Source: an uncultured Clostridia bacterium (GTDB lineage Bacteria > Bacillota > Clostridia > Oscillospirales > Oscillospiraceae). Taken from it: a DNA stretch of 38,666 nucleotides. This document shows, piece by piece, positions 14,655 to 21,931 of this stretch. Position numbers and translations under genes: made by a program. Every line of letters starts with the position of its first letter. Position 1 is the first letter of the stretch. The stretch is from the NCBI GenBank assembly GCA_937907715.1, contig CALERM010000103.1:1-38666 (forward strand), read 5' to 3'. The notes under the pieces were generated by a model. It saw nothing but the letters and a program-made list of their open reading frames with translations, was not told the origin of the DNA and ran no database searches.

Positions 14655-15797
14655 TCAGGCGAGTGCCGGATGATCCCACAGGTTCAGCTTGGTGCCGATG
14701 CCCTTTTTGAGCGCGTTGCGGTAGACAACCGTGCCCCATGCGACATCCTCGGTCGGCATACCGCCGACGGAATAAATGATAATTTCATCCTTCTTGCGGT
14801 GTGTCGGAATATTGCCGACGAGCACATCGCCCAGATCGTCGATGTCACCGCGCGTCAGCTTGCCGTCGTGAATGAGATCCATGGCGTGAACGGCCGGAAT
14901 CGGAATGGTTTCATACGCCGGATACGGCATTTCTTCCGCCCATGCCTCGTACAGCTTGATGTTGTCCGTGACGATGCGGGCGCGGTTGATGAGAAAATCA
15001 TCATCAAAGCGCGCGGCGGCAGGGCAGGCGATGATTGCGCCCGGCTTGATCCATTCCTCTGCAATGTACGGATAGGTAGAAATATCACCAGTCGGGGAAG
15101 AGGTTGCGATTTCTACAATATCCGCATCGCGCACGGCTTCCTCCTCGGTTTCCACAATCGAGATATTGGTCACCTGCGGAAAGCGTTCGCGGACAAAATC
15201 CGCAAATTTCTGTGCCGATGGGGATTTTAGGGAAGAGCCCTTGATTTTCAGCGTGTCAATGCCCGGACGGACAGCCATTGCGGCGGCAAAGGCGGTCTTG
15301 CTCATAACGCCCGGGCCGATGATACCGACAACCTTGGCGTCCTCGCGGGCAAAGTGCTTGAAGCCGACGCCCGGCACCGCGCCGGTGCGATACGCGCTCA
15401 AAATATTGGCGGACATATAGGCAACCGGTGCGCCGGTGTCCTTGTCATTGAGCGTCAGCATCAGGATGGAACGAGGCAGACCCTTTTTGCGGTTTCCGAC
15501 GTTGGAGCCGTACCACTTGACGCCTGCCATATCAAACTTACCGCCAAGGTACGCAGGCATCGCCATAAAGCGGCGGTCGGGGCCATCGGTCGGCATGTTC
15601 GGGAACGGAGAGTGCTCCGGGAAGCTGACCATACAGCCGTGGGAGTTGCCGTTGGCACCGCCCATGCGGTAGTCACCGACCTTCATCAGACGGAACATTT
15701 CTTCAATCGCATCGACACAGCCCTTCATGTCGCGCACGCCTGCCTGAATCATATCCGGTTCGCTCAAATACAGAAAATCTACTTTTGGTTCGTTCAT
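14655..15797 (-). CDS. Ornithine cyclodeaminase / mu-crystallin family protein
   Basis: This 380-residue protein belongs to the NAD(P)-dependent ornithine cyclodeaminase family. The Rossmann motif is VVGIIGPGVMSKTAFAAAM. The substrate-side segment includes KWYGSNVGNRKKGLPRS and LNDKDTGAPVAYMSANILSA, then YRTGAVPGVGFKHFAR, where the family has RTGAAS. Members act as ornithine cyclodeaminase, ketimine or 1-pyrroline-2-carboxylate reductase, or opine-type synthases and dehydrogenases. The family assignment is firm; the reaction is not. The start at 15797 follows AAAGGATGG; an open frame continues upstream to 16067 but crosses the promoter and leader hairpin and is not coding. First gene of the operon with PII and permease; the opine catabolism regions of Agrobacterium also combine such an enzyme with an opine oxidase. 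Confidence 0.88.
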   Translation of the reverse strand: MNEPKVDFLYLSEPDMIQAGVRDMKGCVDAIEEMFRLMKVGDYRMGGANGNSHGCMVSFPEHSPFPNMPTDGPDRRFMAMPAYLGGKFDMAGVKWYGSNVGNRKKGLPRSILMLTLNDKDTGAPVAYMSANILSAYRTGAVPGVGFKHFAREDAKVVGIIGPGVMSKTAFAAAMAVRPGIDTLKIKGSSLKSPSAQKFADFVRERFPQVTNISIVETEEEAVRDADIVEIATSSPTGDISTYPYIAEEWIKPGAIIACPAAARFDDDFLINRARIVTDNIKLYEAWAEEMPYPAYETIPIPAVHAMDLIHDGKLTRGDIDDLGDVLVGNIPTHRKKDEIIIYSVGGMPTEDVAWGTVVYRNALKKGIGTKLNLWDHPALA

Positions 15798-15817
15798 GGT
15801 AAATCCATCCTTTCCAG

Positions 15818-15861
15818 AAAAAAAGAAAAAGGCGCTGCGTACCCGTCCGGTACACAACACC
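15818..15861 (-). terminator. Leader terminator (attenuator candidate) before the cyclodeaminase gene
   Basis: On the minus strand a 13-bp stem (15849-15861 with 15831-15843, including three or so G-U pairs) closes a five-base loop. It is followed by a TTTTTCTTTTTTT tract. It stands between the promoter at 15897-15925 and the start codon at 15797, so transcripts of the operon should end here unless read-through is allowed. Confidence 0.75.
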
Positions 15862-15896
15862 CTTGTTGTTCGTGCTTTGTTTTCTAAGTTGCCTCT

Positions 15897-15925
15897 ATTG
15901 TAGCAGAGATGCCTGCGTTTGTCAT
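15897..15925 (-). promoter_or_regulatory. Promoter of the cyclodeaminase-PII-permease operon
   Basis: On the minus strand ATGACA (15920-15925), a 17-bp spacer and TACAAT (15897-15902) match the sigma-A consensus well. Transcription would start near 15890, about 95 nt before the start codon. Confidence 0.72.
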
Positions 15926-15991
15926 TTTGCATGTTGTAAAAAATGAAATGTCTATTTTTCGTCAATTTTGTGCGCAGACGCAAAGCGTAAT

Positions 15992-16013
15992 CCAATTGTA
16001 TGACAAGAATTGG
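15992..16013. promoter_or_regulatory. Dyad between the divergent promoters, operator candidate
   Basis: CCAATT and AATTGG are separated by ten bases, just upstream of the -35 of the regulator gene. The place suits control of both divergent genes, possibly by the HTH protein encoded at 16085. Confidence 0.4.
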
Positions 16014-16020
16014 CATATTA

Positions 16021-16049
16021 TTGACAAATAGGGGCGGCGGATTTATACT
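16021..16049 (+). promoter_or_regulatory. Promoter of the HTH regulator gene
   Basis: TTGACA (16021-16026), exactly 17 bp, then TATACT (16044-16049): close to the sigma-A consensus. Transcription would start about 30 bases before the gene at 16085. Confidence 0.82.
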
Positions 16050-16084
16050 GGGAACAGAATATGACACAGAAAGAAGGGAAAAAT

Positions 16085-17554
16085 ATGACAGGAGAACGGC
16101 TCAGCTGGCTGATTCGGACGCTGGGCACATCCGGCAAGGAGCTGTCCGAGCGCATTGGGATTGACACCTCGACGATGAGCAAATGGAGAAAGGGCAAGCG
16201 TATCTTACGATATGATTCGGTGTACGCGCAGCGCATGGCCGCCTGGGCGATGGACAGCGACGTGGAGCGCAAGACCGGCGTGCTGACGCACATGCTGCGC
16301 GAATGGCAGCCGTCGCTGCCGCTGGACAGCCGCGAACAGCGCATAGATGCGCTGCGGCTGTGGCTGACGCTGACCGAGCAGCCGGACGTACAGGCGATAC
16401 CGGAGCGGCACGGCGTCCCCGCGCCGACGGAGCTTCTGATCGGCGTAGAGAAGATGATGGAGGCGCAGAACACAATGTTTCGCCTGCTGCGCGATCTGCC
16501 GGGACCGCAGGAAATGATTATGCTGGATTTCGGCGCGATTGATTGGAGCACATGCCCGCGCCATCTGGTAGAGACGTGCGTGCGGGAAAACCGCAGCGCG
16601 CTGGAGAATCCGCAGCACGCGATGGTCATTCTCGACCAGCTCACGGACACCTATCGCCCGCGGGAACTGATGTTTCAGTGGATGCCGATTTATTTGCAGC
16701 CCCATGTGCGGACGTATTTTTACCGCAATCCCAAGCCGCTGCCGCTGCGGCAGAACATTCTGCTCATTCGCGGCAGGGCGGCTCTGCTCATGTCCAGCAC
16801 ATCGACCCACCCGGACCAGATAGTATCGACATTTTCCTATGACCCGGAATATGTTCGGCTATATGAGGACATGGCGGACGCGCTGGTAGCGGACAGCCGC
16901 CCGATGATTGAGGTCATGGAGACGCGGCAGCTGATTCCGTTTTTGCAGCAGATTGGCCAGCGGATGCGCAGCTCGCACCTATTATATATGATTAACCAGC
17001 TGCCGACGTTTCGCAACATGCCGCCGGAGCTGCTGGATGAAATTCTGCGCGACAATCAGGTGAGCGGGGAGCAGTATGCCGAGTGCATGGCGGCAGGACA
17101 GCAGAGCACCGCGACGCGCACCCGCTGCGAGAGCCGCCAGCTGTACAATCTGGACGCGATTGAGGACGCACTGGAGCAGGAATATATCGTTGACGATGAT
17201 CTGTCCGCCGTTGTCGGACGGGAAATCCGCGTGACGCGCGAACAGCTCAAGCAGCAGCTGCGCTTTTTGCGCGAGCATCTGCGCGCGCCGCATTATTCGC
17301 TGACGATCTATCCGTTTTCGCGGCTGGAGGTGCACACCTCGCCGCCGTGCAATATGCTCGTGCAGGATGACAGCATGGCGGCGGCGTGGGATGCGGGGCA
17401 GTACATGCGCCGCATGTATTCGGAGGAGATGTCCGTCATCAGCGGATTTTACCAGTACGCGGACTCTCTGTGGGAGCAAATCTCCCCGGCGTGCCATGCG
17501 GAGGCGTGGTGTCGGCGCAGAATAGACGCATTATTGACAATCGAGCCGAAATGA
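16085..17554 (+). CDS. Large HTH (XRE-like) transcriptional regulator of the amino acid oxidase cluster
   Basis: This 489-residue protein has an N-terminal helix-turn-helix of XRE/Cro type at about 1-45 (LGTSGKELSERIGIDTSTMS followed by KWRKGKR). A long helical C-terminal part of about 440 residues matches no sensor domain I recognise. The start at 16085 is preferred because AGAAGGG lies before it; an ATG at 16061 has no ribosome binding site. It is divergent from the cyclodeaminase operon and lies directly upstream of the dehydrogenase operon. Operator-like repeats occur on both sides (15992-16013 and 17563-17606), so it most likely controls both in response to the substrate. The C-terminal part may be a ligand or oligomerisation module of a Clostridia-specific family. 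Confidence 0.78.
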   Translation: MTGERLSWLIRTLGTSGKELSERIGIDTSTMSKWRKGKRILRYDSVYAQRMAAWAMDSDVERKTGVLTHMLREWQPSLPLDSREQRIDALRLWLTLTEQPDVQAIPERHGVPAPTELLIGVEKMMEAQNTMFRLLRDLPGPQEMIMLDFGAIDWSTCPRHLVETCVRENRSALENPQHAMVILDQLTDTYRPRELMFQWMPIYLQPHVRTYFYRNPKPLPLRQNILLIRGRAALLMSSTSTHPDQIVSTFSYDPEYVRLYEDMADALVADSRPMIEVMETRQLIPFLQQIGQRMRSSHLLYMINQLPTFRNMPPELLDEILRDNQVSGEQYAECMAAGQQSTATRTRCESRQLYNLDAIEDALEQEYIVDDDLSAVVGREIRVTREQLKQQLRFLREHLRAPHYSLTIYPFSRLEVHTSPPCNMLVQDDSMAAAWDAGQYMRRMYSEEMSVISGFYQYADSLWEQISPACHAEAWCRRRIDALLTIEPK

Positions 17555-17562
17555 TTGACGCA

Positions 17563-17606
17563 CATGGACAAAATGGACGAAAAATAGACAAGAGCTTTTG
17601 TCCATG
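17563..17606. promoter_or_regulatory. Operator-like repeats upstream of the dehydrogenase operon
   Basis: A perfect 11-bp inverted repeat, CATGGACAAAA (17563-17573) and TTTTGTCCATG (17596-17606), encloses two further direct half-sites (ATGGACGAA near 17573, ATAGACAAG near 17584) about 10 bp apart. It ends eight bases before the -35 box at 17614, a good place for an activator or repressor. Confidence 0.65.
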
Positions 17607-17613
17607 CCGCGCA

Positions 17614-17642
17614 TTGACGGAAAAAGGACAATGTCGTAAGAT
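17614..17642 (+). promoter_or_regulatory. Promoter of the four-gene dehydrogenase operon
   Basis: TTGACG (17614-17619), 17 bp, TAAGAT (17637-17642). It lies between the operator-like repeats and a terminator hairpin, upstream of the gene at 17742. Confidence 0.68.
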
Positions 17643-17658
17643 AGACGTGTCAAGACAA

Positions 17659-17705
17659 AGAGGTCTTACCGAGAGAAAATCTCCTCGGTAAGCCTCTTTT
17701 TTTGT
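17659..17705 (+). terminator. Leader terminator (attenuator candidate) before the dehydrogenase operon
   Basis: AGAGG and CTTACCGAG (17659-17673, one bulged T) pair with CTCGGTAAG and CCTCT (17684-17697), followed by seven T residues. An alternative stem, AAGAC with GTCTT (17653-17667), overlaps its left arm and could act as an antiterminator. It may also simply end the regulator gene; the promoter just before it favours attenuation. Confidence 0.72.
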
Positions 17706-17741
17706 TTTCTAAGAAATATTACGGTTTAGGAGTGAACGATC

Positions 17742-18056
17742 ATGCGTATCCAAGAACACCCGATTTTGGGCACCTATGACAAAGGTCCTCTGGTAGAATT
17801 TACATTGGATGGCAAGACAATGACAGGATATGAGGGCGAGCCGATTGCCGCCGCGCTGCGCGCACAGGGCATTTTGCAGCACCGCCACACGAGAAAGACC
17901 GGCGAGGCGCGCGGCGTGTTTTGCGCCATCGGACGCTGTACCGACTGCGTCATGGTAGTCGATGGCGTGCCGAACATCCGCACGTGCATCACGCCACTCA
18001 GAGCGGGCATGAAGGTGCAGACACAGTATGGCGTGGGGCCAAAGGAGGATGCGTAA
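17742..18056 (+). CDS. (2Fe-2S)-binding subunit of the amino acid / opine dehydrogenase
   Basis: This 104-residue protein has a plant-type [2Fe-2S] ferredoxin fold. The cluster motif is GVFCAIGRCTDCVMVVDG, with the final Cys in IRTCIT (CxxxxCxxC...C pattern). It is the size of HcnA and of the small subunits of D-hydroxyproline dehydrogenase and opine oxidases, which pass electrons from flavin subunits. It is the first gene of the operon, started by TTAGGAGTG, and its stop codon directly touches the ATG of the next subunit. It is cytoplasmic or loosely membrane-bound, by family analogy. Confidence 0.88.
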   Translation: MRIQEHPILGTYDKGPLVEFTLDGKTMTGYEGEPIAAALRAQGILQHRHTRKTGEARGVFCAIGRCTDCVMVVDGVPNIRTCITPLRAGMKVQTQYGVGPKEDA

Positions 18057-19646
18057 ATGAAACGGTATGAATTGATTGTCATTGGCGCGGGCCCAGCGGG
18101 TCTTTCCGCCGCGATTGAAGGCGCAAAAGCGGGTATGCATGTCATTGTCTTTGACGAGAACGCGCGTCCGGGCGGACAGCTGTTCAAACAGATTCACAAG
18201 TTCTTTGGCTCGAAGGAGCACAAGGCAAAGATCCGCGGCTTCCGCATCGGTCAGATGCTGCTGAAGGAGGCGGAAGAGGTCGGCGTCACCGTATGTCTTA
18301 ACGCAACCGTGCTCGGTATTTTCCCGGAAAAGCGCGTGACCGTGCGTTATGCCGATCACATTGAGCAGTATTCCGGCGACAATATCATTGTGGCGACCGG
18401 TGCGGCAGAAAATATGATTTTGTTTGACGGCTGGACCAAGCCGGGCGTCATCGGCGCCGGTGCGGCGCAGACCATGATGAACCTGCACGGCGTGCAGCCG
18501 GGTCAGAAAATTCTCATGGTCGGCTCCGGCAACGTCGGACTGGTGGTCTCCTATCAGCTGCTGCAGGCAGGCTGCGAGGTTGTGGCGCTGATTGACGCCG
18601 CGCCGCGTGTTGGCGGCTACGGCGTGCACGCCGCAAAGGTAGCCCGCTATGGCGTTCCGTTTTATCTGCGGCACACGATTGTTCGCGCTGAGGGCAAAGA
18701 TCAGGTAGAGGGCGCCGTCATTGCAGAGGTGGACAGCAAGTTCCAGCCGATTCCGGGCACCGAAAAGCATTTGGATATTGACACGATCTGTCTGGCAGTC
18801 GGTCTGTCTCCGATGAGTCAGGTGCTCCGCATGTCGGGCTGTGAGATTGAGGACACGCCGGGCGGTTTGGTTCCAAAGACCAGCGAATACGGCGAGACGA
18901 CGATTCCGGGACTGTTCGCCGCCGGTGACGTGGCGGGCATTGAGGAGGCATCGTCCGCGATGATCGGCGGACGCATTGCCGGTCTGGCGGCGGCGCACCG
19001 CGCCGGATACCTGCCGGAGGACAGCTTCAAGCAGCAGGCACAGGCGGCGCGCGATTCGCTGTCCCAGCTGCGGCAGGGCATGTTCGCCAAGGAAAACCGC
19101 GGCAGAACCGATTTGACCGAGACCGAAGAGGGCTATGCGCTGTCCAAGAATCTGCTGGCAAAGGGCTATGTAGAGGAAGAGGAGCTGAAGGCGTTTCCGG
19201 CGGCGAACGCTTCGGTGCACGGCGTGCATCCGGTCATCGAGTGCACCCAGAACATCCCGTGCAACCCGTGTCAGGACGCCTGCAAGTTTGGCTGTATTCT
19301 GGTCGGCAGGCAGATTACCAATATTCCGGTGGTAGACCGCGACAGAAAATGTACGGGCTGCGGCATGTGTGTCGCCAGCTGCTCGGGTCAGGCGATTTTC
19401 CTCGTCAACGATGATTTTGAGGAGGGGCGGTCAACCGTAACGCTCGCCTATGAATTTTTGCCGTATCCGGAAAAAGGACAGACCGGCACGGCGATGGATC
19501 GTTCCGGCAAGCCGGTGTGCGAGGCGGAAGTCATTTCTCTGCGCAAGAGTCCGGCGACCGACGGCACGGCGCTGCTGACGATTGCCGTACCGAAGGAATT
19601 TTCGATGAAGGCGCGCGCCTTTCGACCGAATGGAGGGGACAAGTAA
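18057..19646 (+). CDS. NAD(P)/FAD-dependent oxidoreductase, HcnB / opine oxidase alpha-like, with C-terminal Fe-S domain
   Basis: This 529-residue flavoprotein starts with the FAD-binding motif IVIGAGPAGLSAAIEGAKAG. It has a second dinucleotide-binding motif at about 155-180 (MVGSGNVGLVVSYQLLQAG) and the closing motif PGLFAAGDVAG. The C-terminal part adds cysteine sets CTQNIPCNPCQDACKFGC and CTGCGMCVASCSGQAIFLV. They suggest one 4Fe-4S and one further cluster and make the protein longer than HcnB. It should take electrons from the DadA-like subunit and hand them on. Close context: 2Fe-2S subunit before it (no gap), BFD-like protein directly after it (no gap). Confidence 0.88.
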   Translation: MKRYELIVIGAGPAGLSAAIEGAKAGMHVIVFDENARPGGQLFKQIHKFFGSKEHKAKIRGFRIGQMLLKEAEEVGVTVCLNATVLGIFPEKRVTVRYADHIEQYSGDNIIVATGAAENMILFDGWTKPGVIGAGAAQTMMNLHGVQPGQKILMVGSGNVGLVVSYQLLQAGCEVVALIDAAPRVGGYGVHAAKVARYGVPFYLRHTIVRAEGKDQVEGAVIAEVDSKFQPIPGTEKHLDIDTICLAVGLSPMSQVLRMSGCEIEDTPGGLVPKTSEYGETTIPGLFAAGDVAGIEEASSAMIGGRIAGLAAAHRAGYLPEDSFKQQAQAARDSLSQLRQGMFAKENRGRTDLTETEEGYALSKNLLAKGYVEEEELKAFPAANASVHGVHPVIECTQNIPCNPCQDACKFGCILVGRQITNIPVVDRDRKCTGCGMCVASCSGQAIFLVNDDFEEGRSTVTLAYEFLPYPEKGQTGTAMDRSGKPVCEAEVISLRKSPATDGTALLTIAVPKEFSMKARAFRPNGGDK

Positions 19647-19967
19647 ATGGATAAGCTGATGAATCGTTCCGAAGACATCGGTCCCTTTGTACCGATGCCG
19701 GATGATGATATGATTGTATGCCGCTGTGAGGAGATCACAAAGGGTGAAATTCGACGGGCGGTACACGATGGATTCCGTTCGCTGACAGAGATCAAGCGCG
19801 TGCTGCGCAACGGCATGGGCTTGTGTCAGGGACAGACGTGTTCCCGTCTGGTGCGTTCGATTGTCGCCAGAGAATTGGGTGTCCGTCCGTCGGATCTGCC
19901 GATGACGACATCGCGCGCACCGGCGCGGCCGGTGGAAATGAGCGTTTATGCAAAGGAGGTCAAGTGA
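19647..19967 (+). CDS. BFD-like (2Fe-2S)-binding protein
   Basis: This 106-residue protein has the BFD-type cluster-binding motif: CRC in MIVCRCEEITKGEIR, and CQGQTC about 35 residues on. In related enzymes this domain is often fused to the C-terminus of the alpha subunit. Here it is a separate gene directly following the alpha gene, with no intergenic bases. It completes the iron-sulfur chain of the dehydrogenase. It ends one base before the next start. Confidence 0.9.
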   Translation: MDKLMNRSEDIGPFVPMPDDDMIVCRCEEITKGEIRRAVHDGFRSLTEIKRVLRNGMGLCQGQTCSRLVRSIVARELGVRPSDLPMTTSRAPARPVEMSVYAKEVK

Positions 19968-19968
19968 T

Positions 19969-21117
19969 ATGGCGGTAACAGATAAAGCACAGGTGGTCAT
20001 TGTCGGCAGCGGCATTATCGGCAACGCGACCGCGTATTATTTGGCAAAGCGCGGCGCCTCCGTCATCGTGCTGGAGGGCAGTGAGATCATCGGAAACGGC
20101 GGTTCCTCCCGCAACGGCGGCGGCGTGCGTCAGTCGGCACGCGACCCGCGCGAGCTTCCGCTGGCGATGTATGCGGTAGAGCACATGTGGCCGACGCTCT
20201 CGGAAGAGCTGGATATGGATGTCGAGTACGCCAAGAAGGGAAATCTCCGATTGGGGAAGAGCGAAGCGCACCAGAAGATTTTGCAGGGTCTGTGCGATCG
20301 CTGTACGGCGCTGGGGCTGGATGTCCGGATGCTGTCCGGCGATGACGTGCGCCAGATTAACCCGTATCTGTCGGAAGAGGTGACGTGCGCCTCGTGGTGT
20401 CCGACAGACGGACATGCCAATCCGCTCAAGGCAACGCTGGCCTATTACCGCGCGGCACTGCGGCTGGGCGTGCACTTTTACACAAAGGAACAGGCGGTGG
20501 AGCTGGTGATGGAGCGCGGCAGGCTGCGCTATGTCAAGACCGCCTGCGGCGATGTCTTTGAGGGCGAGACCATTCTCGTGGCAGCGGGCTACAGCAGCCG
20601 CGCGCTGCTGCACACGGTCGGTGTCGATATTCCGATGAACAAGGCTCTGCTCGAATGCATCGTGACGGAGGCAGAGCCGCCGATGTTCGAGCAGATGCTC
20701 GGCGCGGCAATGGCGGACTTTTACGGCCATCAGACGCCGCACGGTTCGTTCGTCTTTGGCGGACACACTGGCATGGAGCCGTATTTCGGCGCCTATGCCT
20801 CGGAGAAGCAAAGCCCGTCACAGGCGATTTCCGCCCCGACAGCCGCCCGTGCGATTCTGGAGTTCTTCCCGCGCCTGAAGCACACCAAGCTGGTGCGAAC
20901 CTGGGGAGGCATGATGGACGAATGTGCGGACAAGGTTCCGGTCATTGATACCTGCGAGGAGGTAGAGGGACTGGCGATTGCCTGCGGCTTTACCGGTCAC
21001 GGCTTCGGCATCGGCCCGATTACCGGTCTGCTGCTGTCCGAGCTGCTGCTGGACGGCAAGACGTCAACCCTGCCGATTGATGCGTTCCGCTACGACCGAT
21101 TCGGCGCGCACAAGTGA
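19969..21117 (+). CDS. FAD-dependent amino acid / opine dehydrogenase, DadA / HcnC / opine oxidase beta-like
   Basis: This 382-residue flavoprotein of the DAO/DadA family has the FAD motif GSGIIGNATAYYLAKRG at the N-terminus. SSRNGGGVRQSARDP corresponds to the substrate-side loop, and the C-terminal motif is GHGFGIGPITGLLLSELLLD. It would carry the oxidation of the C-N bond of a D-amino acid, imino acid, glycine derivative or opine. The start at 19969 follows AAAGGAGG; an ATG at 19948 lies before that site and is not used. It is the last gene of the operon and is followed by a strong terminator. The active-site substrate cannot be told from sequence. Confidence 0.9.
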   Translation: MAVTDKAQVVIVGSGIIGNATAYYLAKRGASVIVLEGSEIIGNGGSSRNGGGVRQSARDPRELPLAMYAVEHMWPTLSEELDMDVEYAKKGNLRLGKSEAHQKILQGLCDRCTALGLDVRMLSGDDVRQINPYLSEEVTCASWCPTDGHANPLKATLAYYRAALRLGVHFYTKEQAVELVMERGRLRYVKTACGDVFEGETILVAAGYSSRALLHTVGVDIPMNKALLECIVTEAEPPMFEQMLGAAMADFYGHQTPHGSFVFGGHTGMEPYFGAYASEKQSPSQAISAPTAARAILEFFPRLKHTKLVRTWGGMMDECADKVPVIDTCEEVEGLAIACGFTGHGFGIGPITGLLLSELLLDGKTSTLPIDAFRYDRFGAHK

Positions 21118-21136
21118 GAAAAATAGGTGAACAGAC

Positions 21137-21169
21137 ACAGCACCCCATCGAACCCGGATGGGGTGCTGT
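21137..21169 (+). terminator. Terminator of the dehydrogenase operon
   Basis: A 13-bp perfect stem, ACAGCACCCCATC (21137-21149) with its complement (21157-21169), has a seven-base loop and is followed by TATAATACC. Confidence 0.85.
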
Positions 21170-21188
21170 TATAATACCCCAAAATCCA

Positions 21189-21217
21189 TTGCTTCTCGCT
21201 CCCAAACATGGTACGAT
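21189..21217 (+). promoter_or_regulatory. Possible promoter of the SGNH hydrolase gene
   Basis: TTGCTT (21189-21194), 17 bp, TACGAT (21212-21217). Four of six positions match the consensus in each box, with ideal spacing. Confidence 0.45.
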
Positions 21218-21260
21218 AAACAAAAGAGAGAGCGAAAAAACCGCAAAGGAGGAGACCTGT

Positions 21261-21896
21261 ATGAACATCTTATTTTACGGCGATTCCAACACATGGGGCT
21301 TTCAGGGAGACAACCCGAAGGTCAGACTGGCGTATGACAAGCGTTTTACCGGCATCCTTGCCAAGCGCTTTCCGCAGCACCGCATCATTGAGGAAGGCCT
21401 GCCGGGGCGCACGATTTGTTTTGATGACCCGTTAGACAGCGGACGAAACGGAACCGAAACCCTGCCCATGCTGTTGCAGACACATGAACCGCTGGATCTG
21501 GTGGTCATCATGCTGGGCACGAATGACACGAAAATCATGTTTGGACATACGCCAATGACGATGCGTCTGGCAATGGAACGCATGATTCGACTGGTACAAA
21601 ACATCGAAGCGTGGTCGGATACCGGTATTCGACCGGACATTCTGCTGGTTGCGCCGCCGCGCATGGGAGACATTGAACGCGGCACGTTTTATGGTATGTT
21701 TGATGCGCACAGTGCAGAGATGATTCCGGAGGTTGCCGAACAGTTCCGCGAGCTTGCGGAGCAGTACGCCTGTATGTTTGTGGACGGCTCGCAGGTCGCG
21801 GCGGAGGGCTGCAGGGATTTTGTGCACCTGACCGCGGAAGAGCATGAGCAGATGGCAAAGCTGATTGGGGATGCAATTGAGGAAATGGAAGAGTAA
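21261..21896 (+). CDS. SGNH/GDSL-type hydrolase (arylesterase/thioesterase-like)
   Basis: This 211-residue hydrolase shows the SGNH blocks. FYGDSNTWG at the N-terminus carries the nucleophile Ser 9. GLPGRT holds the block II Gly, IMLGTND the block III Asn, and DFVHLT near the C-terminus the Asp-x-x-His pair. No signal peptide is present, so it is cytoplasmic, like the small arylesterases of this family. The substrate is an ester or thioester, otherwise open. The start follows AAAGGAGG; an earlier in-frame start would lie in the terminator of the previous operon. Confidence 0.9.
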   Translation: MNILFYGDSNTWGFQGDNPKVRLAYDKRFTGILAKRFPQHRIIEEGLPGRTICFDDPLDSGRNGTETLPMLLQTHEPLDLVVIMLGTNDTKIMFGHTPMTMRLAMERMIRLVQNIEAWSDTGIRPDILLVAPPRMGDIERGTFYGMFDAHSAEMIPEVAEQFRELAEQYACMFVDGSQVAAEGCRDFVHLTAEEHEQMAKLIGDAIEEMEE

Positions 21897-21931
21897 TGCG
21901 CTTTGAGACACAGCGGAAAGGAGATTTGCCT

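Noticed and set aside
15798..16067. N-terminal extension of the cyclodeaminase
   Set aside because: The upstream frame is open but crosses the promoter and leader hairpin; the good ribosome binding site and family length support the start at 15797.
17709..19229. 506-codon open frame on the minus strand
   Set aside because: It runs opposite to the two well-supported dehydrogenase genes in the same GC-rich DNA, has no ribosome binding site, and its translation (rich in His, Arg, Gln, Leu) is typical of a reverse-frame artefact.
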